The notes under the pieces were generated by a model. The model ran no database searches. It was not told where the DNA came from and saw only the letters and a list, made by a program, of their open reading frames with translations. The translations under genes and the position numbers were made by a program. A DNA stretch of 64,000 nucleotides from the NCBI GenBank assembly GCA_036556905.1, contig DATBIM010000053.1, positions 1 through 64,000 on the forward strand. The letters are read 5' to 3'. This document shows, one piece after another, positions 49,277 to 57,672 of this stretch. How positions within the stretch are numbered: position 1 is the stretch's first letter; each line of letters begins with the position of its first letter. This DNA comes from 40CM-4-69-5 sp036556905. GTDB lineage: Bacteria; Methylomirabilota; Methylomirabilia; Rokubacteriales; CSP1-6.

Positions 49277-50268
49277 CGCGGTTCCGGCCCCGAGTCGAAC
49301 ACCACCGAGACCGCCTGCGTGAACTTCCCCTTGGCCGAACCGGCGAGCTGCATCGTGGTGGGCCCGATCGACACGGTGATCTTCTGCGTGCGTGGAGGCA
49401 GCGTGAGGTCGAGGCCGTAATGGAAGCCCTGCTCGTCCATCCGCGGTCCCAGCCGCAGTCGCTCCGTCGGCCGGCGCTCGGCCTGGACCACCGCGGTCAC
49501 GGGCAGGTATGGCACCGGCTCGTCGAATTCGCGCTCGGTCACGAACACGCGCAAACGTCCCGGAGCAGTCTTTGCCCCGGACGATCCCCCTCCACCAGGA
49601 TGATGATGCCCGGCCCCGGGGTGGGCCGCGGGGCCGACGTAGGAGAGGCGGATGCGGTAGCCCCCGGCTACCTGCTCGCGCTCGATCGTGTCTCCCGCGT
49701 GGGGCGCGTCGGTCTCCCCGGTCAGGCTCTTGAGGTAGGCCACCAGGTCGAGCCACTGCCCGAGCGAGAGGCTGTCGATGAAGCTCGGCATCGTGGACAG
49801 CCCGTCGGGCCCGCTGTGGCCGGGTCCCTCCACGATGACGTGGTTCGGGGCCAGGATTGATTCGGCGATGTACTCGGTGGGATGCTCGACGCCCATGCCG
49901 GTCAGCGCCGGCCCCGTGCTGGCTGGCTCGGGGCCTACCGGAGGAAAGCCCTCGCCCTTGATGGCGTGGCACTTGTAGCACTCGAGGTCGGCGAAGAGCT
50001 GACGGCCCCTGGCCGGATCGCCGGGGGGCACCGCGAACTTCCAACCCCGGGGCACGCCGCCGCTCCGGTGCAACTCCTCCATCGTGACCCGGCGCGGAGC
50101 GCGTGCGCCGGGTGCGGCCGGCGTGGGGTGAGCCGGGGTGGCGCTCCCCACGGCCTCCTGAGAAGGCTGCGAGTGCTGAGCGACACCGAGGCCGACGCGG
50201 GCCGACGCGGCCGCCACGACGGCGACGATGCCGAGCAGGACGAGACGGGTGAGGCGGCGGGGACGCAT
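49273..50268 (-). CDS. Cytochrome c fused to a P19/Tp34-type iron-transport domain
   Basis: 331 residues from ATG 50268. An N-terminal hydrophobic signal or anchor (7-25) and a Pro/Ala linker lead to a class I cytochrome c domain (about 80-185) with heme site CYKCH at 97-101 and an axial-Met candidate in STMPSF (Met160). A His-rich joint (HHH at 221-223) follows. Residues about 235-328 read VPYLPVTAVVQ, MDEQGFHYGLDLTLPP and KITVSIGPTTMQ, matching the P19/Tp34 periplasmic iron/copper-binding fold. P19 binds Cu and Fe in Campylobacter iron uptake. Joining it to heme suggests redox-linked metal delivery. Confidence 0.85.
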   Translation of the reverse strand: MRPRRLTRLVLLGIVAVVAAASARVGLGVAQHSQPSQEAVGSATPAHPTPAAPGARAPRRVTMEELHRSGGVPRGWKFAVPPGDPARGRQLFADLECYKCHAIKGEGFPPVGPEPASTGPALTGMGVEHPTEYIAESILAPNHVIVEGPGHSGPDGLSTMPSFIDSLSLGQWLDLVAYLKSLTGETDAPHAGDTIEREQVAGGYRIRLSYVGPAAHPGAGHHHPGGGGSSGAKTAPGRLRVFVTEREFDEPVPYLPVTAVVQAERRPTERLRLGPRMDEQGFHYGLDLTLPPRTQKITVSIGPTTMQLAGSAKGKFTQAVSVVFDSGPEPR

Positions 50269-50276
50269 GCGTCTGC

Positions 50277-51245
50277 TCAGCGCGGGCGCAACGCCATGCC
50301 GTGAGGAGCCTGGCCCACCGGGATGGCGCGGACCTCCTTGTGGGTCGCGACGTCGATCACGGTGACCCGATCCGCGTAGCGATTGGTGACCAGCGCGTAG
50401 CGCCCGCTCGGCTCCATCGTGACCAGGTCGGGGTAGGCGCGCTGGGGAATCGTCGCCACGACCTTGTCGTCGGCGGTGCGGACGACGACGATCCGATTGG
50501 CCTTGCGCAGGGTGGTGTAGAGGAACCGGCCGTCGAGGGTGAGGGTGGCCTCGTGGACCACGCCGGGCAGGGGGATCTCGCCGATCACCTTGACGGTAGC
50601 GGTGTCGATCTTGAGGATCGCCTTGTTCTCGCCGGCGGCCGCGTACAGAGTCTTGCCGTCGGCGGTCAAGGCCAGCCCCATGGCGTCGCCGCCACCGTGC
50701 ACGATGCGGCCGGTGATGCGGCGAGTGGCCGCGTCGATGACGGTCAGATCACCCGCCGTCTCGCCCGAGACGTAGAAGACGCTGCCATCGCGGTTGAAGA
50801 TGCCGTGAGCCGGCCAGGTCGAGACCTCGATGCGGGTTTCGATGCGCTCGGCCTGGACATCGTAGACGAGCACCTCGTCGTTGCTCGTTTCGCTGGACCA
50901 GTCCAGCACGTACAGGTAGCGGCCGTCCGGCGTGAAGGCCAGGTTGTAGGGGTTCCCGCCGATCTTCACCCGCCTGACGAGCTTGCGGGCCTCGGCGTCG
51001 ACGATCCCGATATCGCGGCTCTTGTCGTACACGACCCAGGCAAAGCGCCCGTCCGGGTGAAAGACGATGCGGTTGGGCTTGCCCCGGCCCAGGGGGATGG
51101 TGCCGATCACCTCGAAGGTGGAGGTGTCGATGATCGAGATGGAGTCGGATTTCGTGTTGGTGACGAAGAGCGTCGACGCGGTGGCCGGCACGGTCGCCAG
51201 CGTGGTGGCCAGGATGCAGAGAACCGACGCGATCCGCGTGAGCAC
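50277..51245 (-). CDS. YVTN-type beta-propeller protein, secreted
   Basis: 322 residues with a signal peptide (1-23). The remainder is a seven-bladed propeller of YVTN repeats: LFVTNTKSDSISIIDTSTFEVIGTIPLG, then PDGRFAWVVYDKSRDIGIVDA, DGKTLYAAAGENKAILKIDTA and ALVTNRYADRVTVIDVATHKEVRAIPVG. The family occurs in methylotrophs and nitrite-reductase-related clusters as a periplasmic scaffold or accessory factor; no catalytic residues are obvious. It lies 8 bases before the cytochrome-P19 gene. Confidence 0.88.
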   Translation of the reverse strand: MLTRIASVLCILATTLATVPATASTLFVTNTKSDSISIIDTSTFEVIGTIPLGRGKPNRIVFHPDGRFAWVVYDKSRDIGIVDAEARKLVRRVKIGGNPYNLAFTPDGRYLYVLDWSSETSNDEVLVYDVQAERIETRIEVSTWPAHGIFNRDGSVFYVSGETAGDLTVIDAATRRITGRIVHGGGDAMGLALTADGKTLYAAAGENKAILKIDTATVKVIGEIPLPGVVHEATLTLDGRFLYTTLRKANRIVVVRTADDKVVATIPQRAYPDLVTMEPSGRYALVTNRYADRVTVIDVATHKEVRAIPVGQAPHGMALRPR

Positions 51246-51255
51246 GGGCTCCTCC

Positions 51256-51627
51256 TCAGGGGATGCGCTCCAGGGCGATCACCACCCCGTTGGGGGCGAC
51301 GCCCCGTAGCTTGAATCGTACCGCGTCGCCGACCTGGACTCCGTCGTAAATCTGGGGCGAGGCCACGCGGAAGCCCATGGTCATGGGCGCCATGAAGCCG
51401 GCAATCGCCTCGTGGCTGATGACGATCACTCCTGCATCCGGCAGCACCGCGCGCACCACGCCCCGCACCACCCACTCCTGCTCGGACCGGGACAGGGCCT
51501 GGGCGTCGCGGGCCCGGGCCAGCTCCCCTTCCAGCCGCTCGGCCCGCCGACCCCACCAGAGATACCCGCCGCCGATACCGAGGAGGAGGGCCAGATTGAG
51601 GAGCAGCGCGACTTTCCACATTCGCAT
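51256..51627 (-). CDS. CusF-like periplasmic copper-binding protein, membrane-anchored
   Basis: 123 residues. An N-terminal helix (4-26) and a charged coiled segment (30-47) are followed by a small OB-fold domain of the CusF_Ec type: VRGVVRAVLPDAGVIVISHEAIAGFMAPMTMGFRV and VQVGDAVRFKLRG. The His and two Mets of IAGFMAPMTMGF match the Cu(I)/Ag(I) site, where CusF has His36, Met47 and Met49. It starts one base into the stop of the CopD fusion gene, so the two are translated together. Confidence 0.85.
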   Translation of the reverse strand: MRMWKVALLLNLALLLGIGGGYLWWGRRAERLEGELARARDAQALSRSEQEWVVRGVVRAVLPDAGVIVISHEAIAGFMAPMTMGFRVASPQIYDGVQVGDAVRFKLRGVAPNGVVIALERIP

Positions 51628-53633
51628 CAGTGCACGTGCTCATCGGCGGGCGGCGTCCCGGCGGGCTCCTCGTTGAGCTGCTGGATATCGGCCAGCAGCC
51701 GGTTCACCTCGCGGACGGGTGGCCCCTGGGGAGCCCAGCGAGTCCGGAGATAGCCGGCGCGATCGATGAGGAACTCCACATGCGACGCGTCGGAGAGCAG
51801 GCTGTACGCCTCGACGATGGCCTGAGCGCCGTCGGTGACGATGGGGAACAGAGTGGGAGGATCGGCCCCGAGACGCTGGATGGCATCGGGCGTGGCGTCC
51901 CGGGGTACGGCGATCGGTTCGACGCCCAGGAGCGCGAGCAGCTGGTGGTTACGGGCCAGTTGAGCCAGTCGGGGCCGGGAGGCGGGCAGGGTGTAGAGCA
52001 CCAGCAGCACAATGCGCCGGTCCCGAAAGTCGCGGAGCGACTGGGGCGGCATGGGACCGACCGCGAAGGAGAAGTCCGGAGCGACGAACCTCGGCCGCCC
52101 TGGCTCCACCTCGGGCCCGAGCGCCCGTGCGGCGCCGCCGGCCCCCAGCGCGCGAACGAAGTTCACGAGGTCCCAGCGCTGATCCTCGGTAAGCTGCTCG
52201 CCGAAGCCCGGCATGCCGCCGCGGGGAATGCCGTGGCTGAGCCACCAGAAGAGATCGCCCGCGGTGTGCTGGGCGGTATGGGGGGCATTGAGATTCGCCG
52301 GGCGGCGGGGCAGTCCCTGACCAGCCGGGCCGTCGCCGTCGCCGGTGGCGCCATGGCAGCCGGCACAGTGCTCACGGTACAGGCGGGCGCCGTCGACGAT
52401 CGAGCTGGCGTGATAGGTCACCGTGGGACGCCGATAGGTCGTGGGATACGCATCGACGGCCAGCGCGGGCAGGAGCAAGACGAGCCCGGCCCCGCCCAAG
52501 CCGAGGGCGGCGGCGAAGATGGCGCGGCGGGCCGTGCCGATCAGGAATGCTGCCACCAGCGCCGCGAGCCCCAGCACGGCGAGCTGGGAGCCGATCAACG
52601 CGCGCAGCTGGAGATCGGGCGCGTCCTCCAGCGCCGTGAGGGTCAGGCGGTAGGAGAAGGGCCACGTGGGCTCGAGATGGCGCGCTGGCGGCGTCGTGCT
52701 CAGCGCGGCCACGATGCCGAGGAGGACGAGCGCCAGCGCCGCTTCGATCGACATGGTCTGGCGCAGGCGCTGCAGGGCCGGCCGGCCGACGGCCGTGGCC
52801 TCACCGGCCAGCGCCGGGAGCCATCGCCAGCGGCTCACAGCAGCGAGCGCGAGGATCGCGGGCACCAGCGCGAGCTTGACCAGGAGCAGTCGCCCGTAGG
52901 CGGTGCCCACCAGCCCGGCGATACTGCTCACGTGGCTCGACGTGCTCCAGATGCCGGAGGCCAGGAGCCCGAGGACGGCGATCAGGGCCAGCCGCGAGAA
53001 GCGGTGCGCTCCCAGCACCGCGTGCGGTCGGACATCGGCGCCGCGCTCTTCACTGGCCGCCGCCATCAGTGCGGCGATGGGCAGGAGCGCGCCGGCCCAC
53101 ACCCCCGCGGCGACGAGATGCAGCGTGTCGACGGCGATCGCCAGGGCCGTGCCCGGCTCGACCGCAGCGGCGTGACCGGAGGCGCCGAGCAGTCCCAGGG
53201 CCACCAGGCCGAGGAGCATGGCTTCGCCGCGGGTGGCGAGCCAGTCGACGCGGCGGCTGATGTCGCCGCGAAGGAGGAGGAAGGCGCCGAGCAGCAGGAG
53301 GAGGCCGTGGCGGGCAAGCCAGACGTGGCCGCCGCGGGTCTCCAGCAGGACGCGGCCGAGCGCGGCCGTCTCCAGCGCCGCCGACATGTGCCCCTCGACC
53401 AGAGCCGTCTGGTACCCGAGCGTGCCGAGCCCGGCAGCCAGCGCGACCAGCAGCAGCCACCGCGCGCCGCCCACGACGCGCTCCTCCCAGGCCACCGCCG
53501 TTGCCCGGGGCGAGCGGCCGACGATGAGGGGAGCGCTGAGCGCGCCCACGACGAGGACCGAGGCCGCCAGGTGAATCCAGCGGATCCCGATTCCGATCGC
53601 CGCGTTGAGCTCCACGAACGTGTACCTTACCAT
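51627..53633 (-). CDS. CopD-cytochrome c-redoxin triple fusion protein
   Basis: 668 residues from ATG 53633. Residues 1-395 form a CopD-type copper-resistance membrane domain of about ten helices, including IRWIHLAASVLVVGALSAP, VDTLHLVAAGVWAGALLPI and RFSRLALIAVLGLLASGIW; the helix histidines of CopD are retained. A cytochrome c domain follows (about 405-495; heme CAGCH at 423-427; axial Met likely in GGMPGFGE). The C-terminus (about 530-655) is an AhpC/SCO-like thioredoxin fold, but at the CxxC position it has LPASRP, so both redox cysteines are missing. It begins the nine-gene metal locus. Confidence 0.85.
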   Translation of the reverse strand: MVRYTFVELNAAIGIGIRWIHLAASVLVVGALSAPLIVGRSPRATAVAWEERVVGGARWLLLVALAAGLGTLGYQTALVEGHMSAALETAALGRVLLETRGGHVWLARHGLLLLLGAFLLLRGDISRRVDWLATRGEAMLLGLVALGLLGASGHAAAVEPGTALAIAVDTLHLVAAGVWAGALLPIAALMAAASEERGADVRPHAVLGAHRFSRLALIAVLGLLASGIWSTSSHVSSIAGLVGTAYGRLLLVKLALVPAILALAAVSRWRWLPALAGEATAVGRPALQRLRQTMSIEAALALVLLGIVAALSTTPPARHLEPTWPFSYRLTLTALEDAPDLQLRALIGSQLAVLGLAALVAAFLIGTARRAIFAAALGLGGAGLVLLLPALAVDAYPTTYRRPTVTYHASSIVDGARLYREHCAGCHGATGDGDGPAGQGLPRRPANLNAPHTAQHTAGDLFWWLSHGIPRGGMPGFGEQLTEDQRWDLVNFVRALGAGGAARALGPEVEPGRPRFVAPDFSFAVGPMPPQSLRDFRDRRIVLLVLYTLPASRPRLAQLARNHQLLALLGVEPIAVPRDATPDAIQRLGADPPTLFPIVTDGAQAIVEAYSLLSDASHVEFLIDRAGYLRTRWAPQGPPVREVNRLLADIQQLNEEPAGTPPADEHVH

Positions 53634-53641
53634 CCTCGGCG

Positions 53642-54370
53642 ATGGCCTCGCGCCCCGTCCGTTCCCTCCGGGCCGTGTTCTTCGACGCCGGCAATACCCT
53701 GCTGCGCATGAACTATGCGGTGATCGCCGTCGAGCTGCTCGGCCACGGCGTCCGCGTCAGCGCGCTGGACGTCCAGCGGGCCGAGTGGCGGGCCCGCGTG
53801 CGGCTCGACACCGAACTGGCGGCCCGGCCGATCCGGCACGCCTCGACCGAATCGGTCGGCAGCGGCGATCTGTACTCCCGCCTCATCCTCGCCGAGCTCG
53901 GGATCGGAAACTCCGGGGTGATCGAAGCGGTGACGGCGTGGCGCCGGGCCTACAACCGGCCGGCGGGGCTCTGGAATACGGCCGAGCCCGACGCCGAAGC
54001 GGCGCTGCGCCTGGTCCGGGAGGCCGGGCTCGGCGCCGCGGTCATCTCCAACTCGAACGGCTCGGTGCGCGGGGTTCTCGATTCGCTCGATCTCGGCCGG
54101 CACCTGGATTTCGTCGTCGACTCCTCGGAAGTGGGCGTCGAGAAGCCCGACGCCCGGATCTTCCAGCTGGCCCTACAGCAGGCCGGGCTGGGCGCCGGGG
54201 AGGCGGTCTACGTGGGCGACCTGTACTCCATCGACGTGCTCGGTGCACGCGGAGCCGGCCTGACCGCCGTCCTGCTGGACCCCGGCGCCGGGTGGGGTGC
54301 GCGCGACTGCCCGACCGCGCCGGATGTCCTGGCCGCGGTCCGCCTGATTCTCGACGAAGCAGGGCCGTGA
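53642..54370 (+). CDS. HAD-family hydrolase
   Basis: 242 residues from ATG 53642, divergent from the CopD fusion by only 8 bases. The motifs are AVFFDAGNTLL (nucleophile Asp; the second acidic residue is replaced by Gly, as in several eukaryote-like HAD subgroups), VISNSNGSVRGVL (motif II), EKPDARIF (motif III Lys) and VYVGDLYSIDVLGARGAG (motif IV, GDxxxxD). A cap domain lies at about 20-110. It is probably a phosphatase on a sugar phosphate, given the phosphomannomutase and inositol-phosphatase genes next to it. Confidence 0.85.
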   Translation: MASRPVRSLRAVFFDAGNTLLRMNYAVIAVELLGHGVRVSALDVQRAEWRARVRLDTELAARPIRHASTESVGSGDLYSRLILAELGIGNSGVIEAVTAWRRAYNRPAGLWNTAEPDAEAALRLVREAGLGAAVISNSNGSVRGVLDSLDLGRHLDFVVDSSEVGVEKPDARIFQLALQQAGLGAGEAVYVGDLYSIDVLGARGAGLTAVLLDPGAGWGARDCPTAPDVLAAVRLILDEAGP

Positions 54371-54420
54371 AACTGGCGGCCGTTGCGAGTCGCCTCTATC
54401 GCTCCCCTCCCGCTCGATCA

Positions 54421-55791
54421 TCACTCCGGCAGCGTCACGAACGGATAGCGGCGGAGGGCGTCGTAGATGACGCGCTTCATCTCCTCGATCTCGCCCGCGG
54501 TGCGGGCTTCGAAGCGAAGGGTGAGGTAGGGATTGGTATTGGAGGCGCGCACCAGCCCCCAGCCGCCGCCGGGAAACAGCACGCGCGCCCCGTCGATGTC
54601 GATCGTCTCGTAACGCTGGCGCAGGTCCCGGGCCAGCTCCTCGATCACGCGGAACTTCTCGTCGTCGGGACACGGTGCCTTCAGCTCGGGGGTGGCGTGC
54701 AGGTGGGGCACGGAGTCGAACAGGCGCGACAGCGGCTGCTCGGCTCGGGCGGCGATCGCCAGCAGCTTGCAGGCGGCCAGGATGCCGTCGTCCACGCCGT
54801 AGTAGTTCTCGGCGAAGAACATGTGACCGCTGACCTCGCCCCCCAGGAGGATGCCGTCTTCTCGCATCTTGCGCTTGAGGTGCGAATGTCCCGTCTTCCA
54901 CATGACGGGCACTCCGCCGTGCCGCCGGATCTCTTCCACCAGCAGCTGGGAGGATTTCACGTCGAAGACCACCTTCGCTCCGGGGTGGCGGGCCAGAAGG
55001 TCGCGGGCCAGCAACACGAGCACCAGGTCGGCCTCGTGGCGGCGGCCCCGCTCGTCCACGATGCCTACCCGATCGGCGTCCCCGTCCCAGGCCACCCCGA
55101 CGTCGGCGCCCACCTCCAGCACCCTGGCCTGCAGGTCCACGACGTTGTTGGGATCCTCGGGATCGGGCAGGTGGTTGGGGAAGCTGCCGTCGGACTCGCA
55201 GTGTAGCTCGACGACCTCGCAGCCCAGCCGGCGCAGCAGGGCCGGGCCATAGAGGCCGGCCACGCCGTTGCCGGCGTCGGCCACGACGGTGAGCTTGCGG
55301 GTGACCGAGACGAGGCGCTCGACCGTGGCGAAGTAGTCGCCGCGCGGGTCGCGGGTGCTGGCCGCTCCGGCGCCGGTCGCGTAGTCTTCGGCGACGATGA
55401 GCTGGCGGAGGCTCTGGATCTCCTCCTCGGTCAGCGGTGCGGCGCCGGCCCATACCATCTTCACGCCGTTGTACTCGATGGGATTGTGGCTGCCCGTGAT
55501 GGTGGCGCCACCATCCAGGCGCCAGTGGGCGGCCGCGAAGTAGAGGATCGGGGTGGTCACGAGCCCCACGTCGACGATATCGACGCCGGCCGCGCGCACG
55601 CCGGCCACGAAGGCGGCCTTGAGGTCGGCCGAGGACAGGCGGTTGTCCTGGCCCACCGCGATGGCCCGGCCGCCGCGTCGGCGGAGCAGCGTGGCGTAGG
55701 CTCGACCGACCCGGGCGAACACGTCCGGATTGATGTCGGGGCCGACGCGGCCGCGCACGTCGTAGGCGCGGAAGATGTGGGGGTTCAGCAT
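54421..55791 (-). CDS. Phosphomannomutase/phosphoglucomutase
   Basis: 456 residues, the usual length of the AlgC/ManB group. The start HIFRAYDVRGRVG is diagnostic. The phosphoserine loop is TITGSHNPIEYNG (Ser101), the metal site DGDADRVG, the sugar-binding loop GEVSGHMFF, and the phosphate-binding loop RASNTNPYL. It interconverts mannose or glucose 6-phosphate and 1-phosphate for exopolysaccharide and lipopolysaccharide sugars. It is divergent from the inositol-phosphatase-like gene. Confidence 0.94.
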   Translation of the reverse strand: MLNPHIFRAYDVRGRVGPDINPDVFARVGRAYATLLRRRGGRAIAVGQDNRLSSADLKAAFVAGVRAAGVDIVDVGLVTTPILYFAAAHWRLDGGATITGSHNPIEYNGVKMVWAGAAPLTEEEIQSLRQLIVAEDYATGAGAASTRDPRGDYFATVERLVSVTRKLTVVADAGNGVAGLYGPALLRRLGCEVVELHCESDGSFPNHLPDPEDPNNVVDLQARVLEVGADVGVAWDGDADRVGIVDERGRRHEADLVLVLLARDLLARHPGAKVVFDVKSSQLLVEEIRRHGGVPVMWKTGHSHLKRKMREDGILLGGEVSGHMFFAENYYGVDDGILAACKLLAIAARAEQPLSRLFDSVPHLHATPELKAPCPDDEKFRVIEELARDLRQRYETIDIDGARVLFPGGGWGLVRASNTNPYLTLRFEARTAGEIEEMKRVIYDALRRYPFVTLPE

Positions 55792-55817
55792 TGTCTCACC
55801 GGCGCTCCTGGGCTATC

Positions 55818-56627
55818 GTGAGCCGGTTCCGCGATCACGCCGTGGAGGGTACCACGACCACCCCTATCGATCTTGCCGCCGCCCTGGAGGCAGCGGTGGA
55901 AGCCGCGCGGGCTGCCGGAGAGGTCGCGCTGAAATACTATCGGGCCGGTTTTGCCGTGACCCTCAAGCCGGACCTCACGCCCGTGACCCAGGCCGACCGC
56001 GAGGCCGAGCAGGTCATCTGCGACATCCTCGGTCGGGCCCTTCCCGATCACGGCTTCCTCGGCGAGGAGCTCGGCGCGCGGGGCACATCCGAGCGCCGCT
56101 GGATCGTCGATCCCATCGACGGGACCCAGAACTTCGTGCGGCACATTCCCGTCTGGGCGACGCTGATCGCCCTGGAAGCGGCTGGCGACGTCACCGTCGG
56201 CGTGATCCACAACCCTGTCACCGGCGACCTCTACACGGCTCGGCGCGGCGGGGGCGCGTATCACAACGGCGTCCCCCTCAGGGTGTCGCCGCGCGCGACC
56301 CTGGGGGAGGCGCAGCTCATCCATGCCGGGCTCGACATCCTCCGTCGCAGCGGTTACTGGGAGGGCTTCGTCCGCCTGGTCGATGCCACCGGTCGCCAGC
56401 GGGGATTCGGCGACTATTACGGCTACACGCTGGTGGCCGAGGGCAAGGCCGAGGTCTATCTCGAGGCGGACCTCAAACCCTGGGATCTGGCGGCCTGCCG
56501 GCTCCTGGTCGAGGAAGCGGGAGGACGCTTCACCGATTTCGATGGTCGTCCCACGATCTACACGGGCACGTCGCTGGCGTCGAACGGTCACCTGCACGAG
56601 GCCGCCCTCGCTCTGCTCCACGCTTGA
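55818..56627 (+). CDS. Inositol-monophosphatase family / histidinol-phosphatase-like
   Basis: About 269 residues. GTG 55818 is my start; TTG 55791 and GTG 55842 are alternatives. The metal and phosphate motifs are GEELG (Glu), WIVDPIDGTQNFVRHIPVW, and KPWDLAACRLLVEEAGGRFTDFDGRP. DPIDGTQNF rather than DPLDGTTNF and GEELG rather than GEE are common in histidinol-phosphatase HisN-type members. Could hydrolyse histidinol phosphate, inositol phosphate or PAP. It lies in a run with sugar-phosphate enzymes. Confidence 0.85.
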   Translation: MSRFRDHAVEGTTTTPIDLAAALEAAVEAARAAGEVALKYYRAGFAVTLKPDLTPVTQADREAEQVICDILGRALPDHGFLGEELGARGTSERRWIVDPIDGTQNFVRHIPVWATLIALEAAGDVTVGVIHNPVTGDLYTARRGGGAYHNGVPLRVSPRATLGEAQLIHAGLDILRRSGYWEGFVRLVDATGRQRGFGDYYGYTLVAEGKAEVYLEADLKPWDLAACRLLVEEAGGRFTDFDGRPTIYTGTSLASNGHLHEAALALLHA

Positions 56628-56655
56628 TCGCTCCCCGGGGCTTTGCTAGGGTCCG

Positions 56656-57672
56656 ATGAGCGTGACGCCCCGGGGAATCGGTGTGTCGGTCATGCCGCTC
56701 GACAACCGCCGCGAGGTCCTCGTGGCGGCGGCGGTCGAGGCCGACCGCCTCGGTTATGACGCCTTCCTCCTGCCCGAGACCTGGGCCCTCGACGTCCCCG
56801 TGGTCCTGGCCGAGGCCGCCGTGAAGACTCGGCGGATCGTGTTGGGCACCGGCATCGTCGGCATCTGGGGGCGAAGCGCGGCCACGCTGGCCATGATGGC
56901 GGCGACGCTGGCCTCACTGTCGAGCGGTCGCTTCGTGCTCGGTCTGGGAGCGAGCACCGCCCAGCTCGCCGAGGGGCTGCACGATGTGCCCTGGGAGCGT
57001 CCCACTGCCCGCCTGCGCCGGGTGCTGACCCAGGTGCGGGCGCTGCTGCGCGGCGAGCGCATCCCGCTGGCGGCGGGTGGCGCCCGCGCGCTCAAGCTGA
57101 ACCTGCCGCCGGCTCCGGACGTGCCGATCTACCTCGCGGGGCTGGCTGACGAGTCCGTCCGGCTGGCCGGGGAGCTGGCCGATGGCTGGTTGCCCTTTCT
57201 CTATCCTCGCAGTCAGCTGGGCGCGGGGCGAGCCCTGCTCGCCGAGGGTCGGGCGCGACGGAGCAGCCCGGGCGAGCTCCCGCCGATCTATCCCTCCGTG
57301 CCGACTGCGGTGGCCGAAGATCCGGAACGGGCCCGCGCGGGGGCGGCGTGGTTCGTGGCCTTCTACCTCACCACCATGGGGCCCCTGTACCGGCAGTCGC
57401 TCGCCCGCCAGGGATTCGGCAAGGAGGTGGAGGCGGTGCTGGCGGCCAATGCGCCGCGTAACCGCGGCGTGGTTCCTCCGGAGGCCCAGGCCTTGCTGGA
57501 TGAGCTCACGATCTTCGGCACCCCGGCGCAGGCCCGGGCCGCCCTCGCCGGCTGGCACGAGGCTGGCGCCGCGCGGCCCATCTTGCTATTACCGCCGCAC
57601 TTGACGCGGGAGGAAATCGACTTCACGCTGGACGCCTTCGGCGCGTCCGGGAGGGGAGCCAGAGCGCAATGA
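56656..57672 (+). CDS. LLM-class F420-dependent oxidoreductase
   Basis: 338 residues from ATG 56656. A luciferase-like TIM barrel with EADRLGYDAFLLPETWALDVPVVLAEAAVKTRRIVLGTGI, ATLASLSSGRFVLGLGAST and APDVPIYLAGLADESVRLAGELADGWLPF, the standard LLM landmarks. Its stop overlaps the UroD-family ATG. The pairing of an F420-type oxidoreductase with a UroD-like protein suggests a common substrate, possibly a methylated or heterocyclic compound. Confidence 0.9.
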   Translation: MSVTPRGIGVSVMPLDNRREVLVAAAVEADRLGYDAFLLPETWALDVPVVLAEAAVKTRRIVLGTGIVGIWGRSAATLAMMAATLASLSSGRFVLGLGASTAQLAEGLHDVPWERPTARLRRVLTQVRALLRGERIPLAAGGARALKLNLPPAPDVPIYLAGLADESVRLAGELADGWLPFLYPRSQLGAGRALLAEGRARRSSPGELPPIYPSVPTAVAEDPERARAGAAWFVAFYLTTMGPLYRQSLARQGFGKEVEAVLAANAPRNRGVVPPEAQALLDELTIFGTPAQARAALAGWHEAGAARPILLLPPHLTREEIDFTLDAFGASGRGARAQ

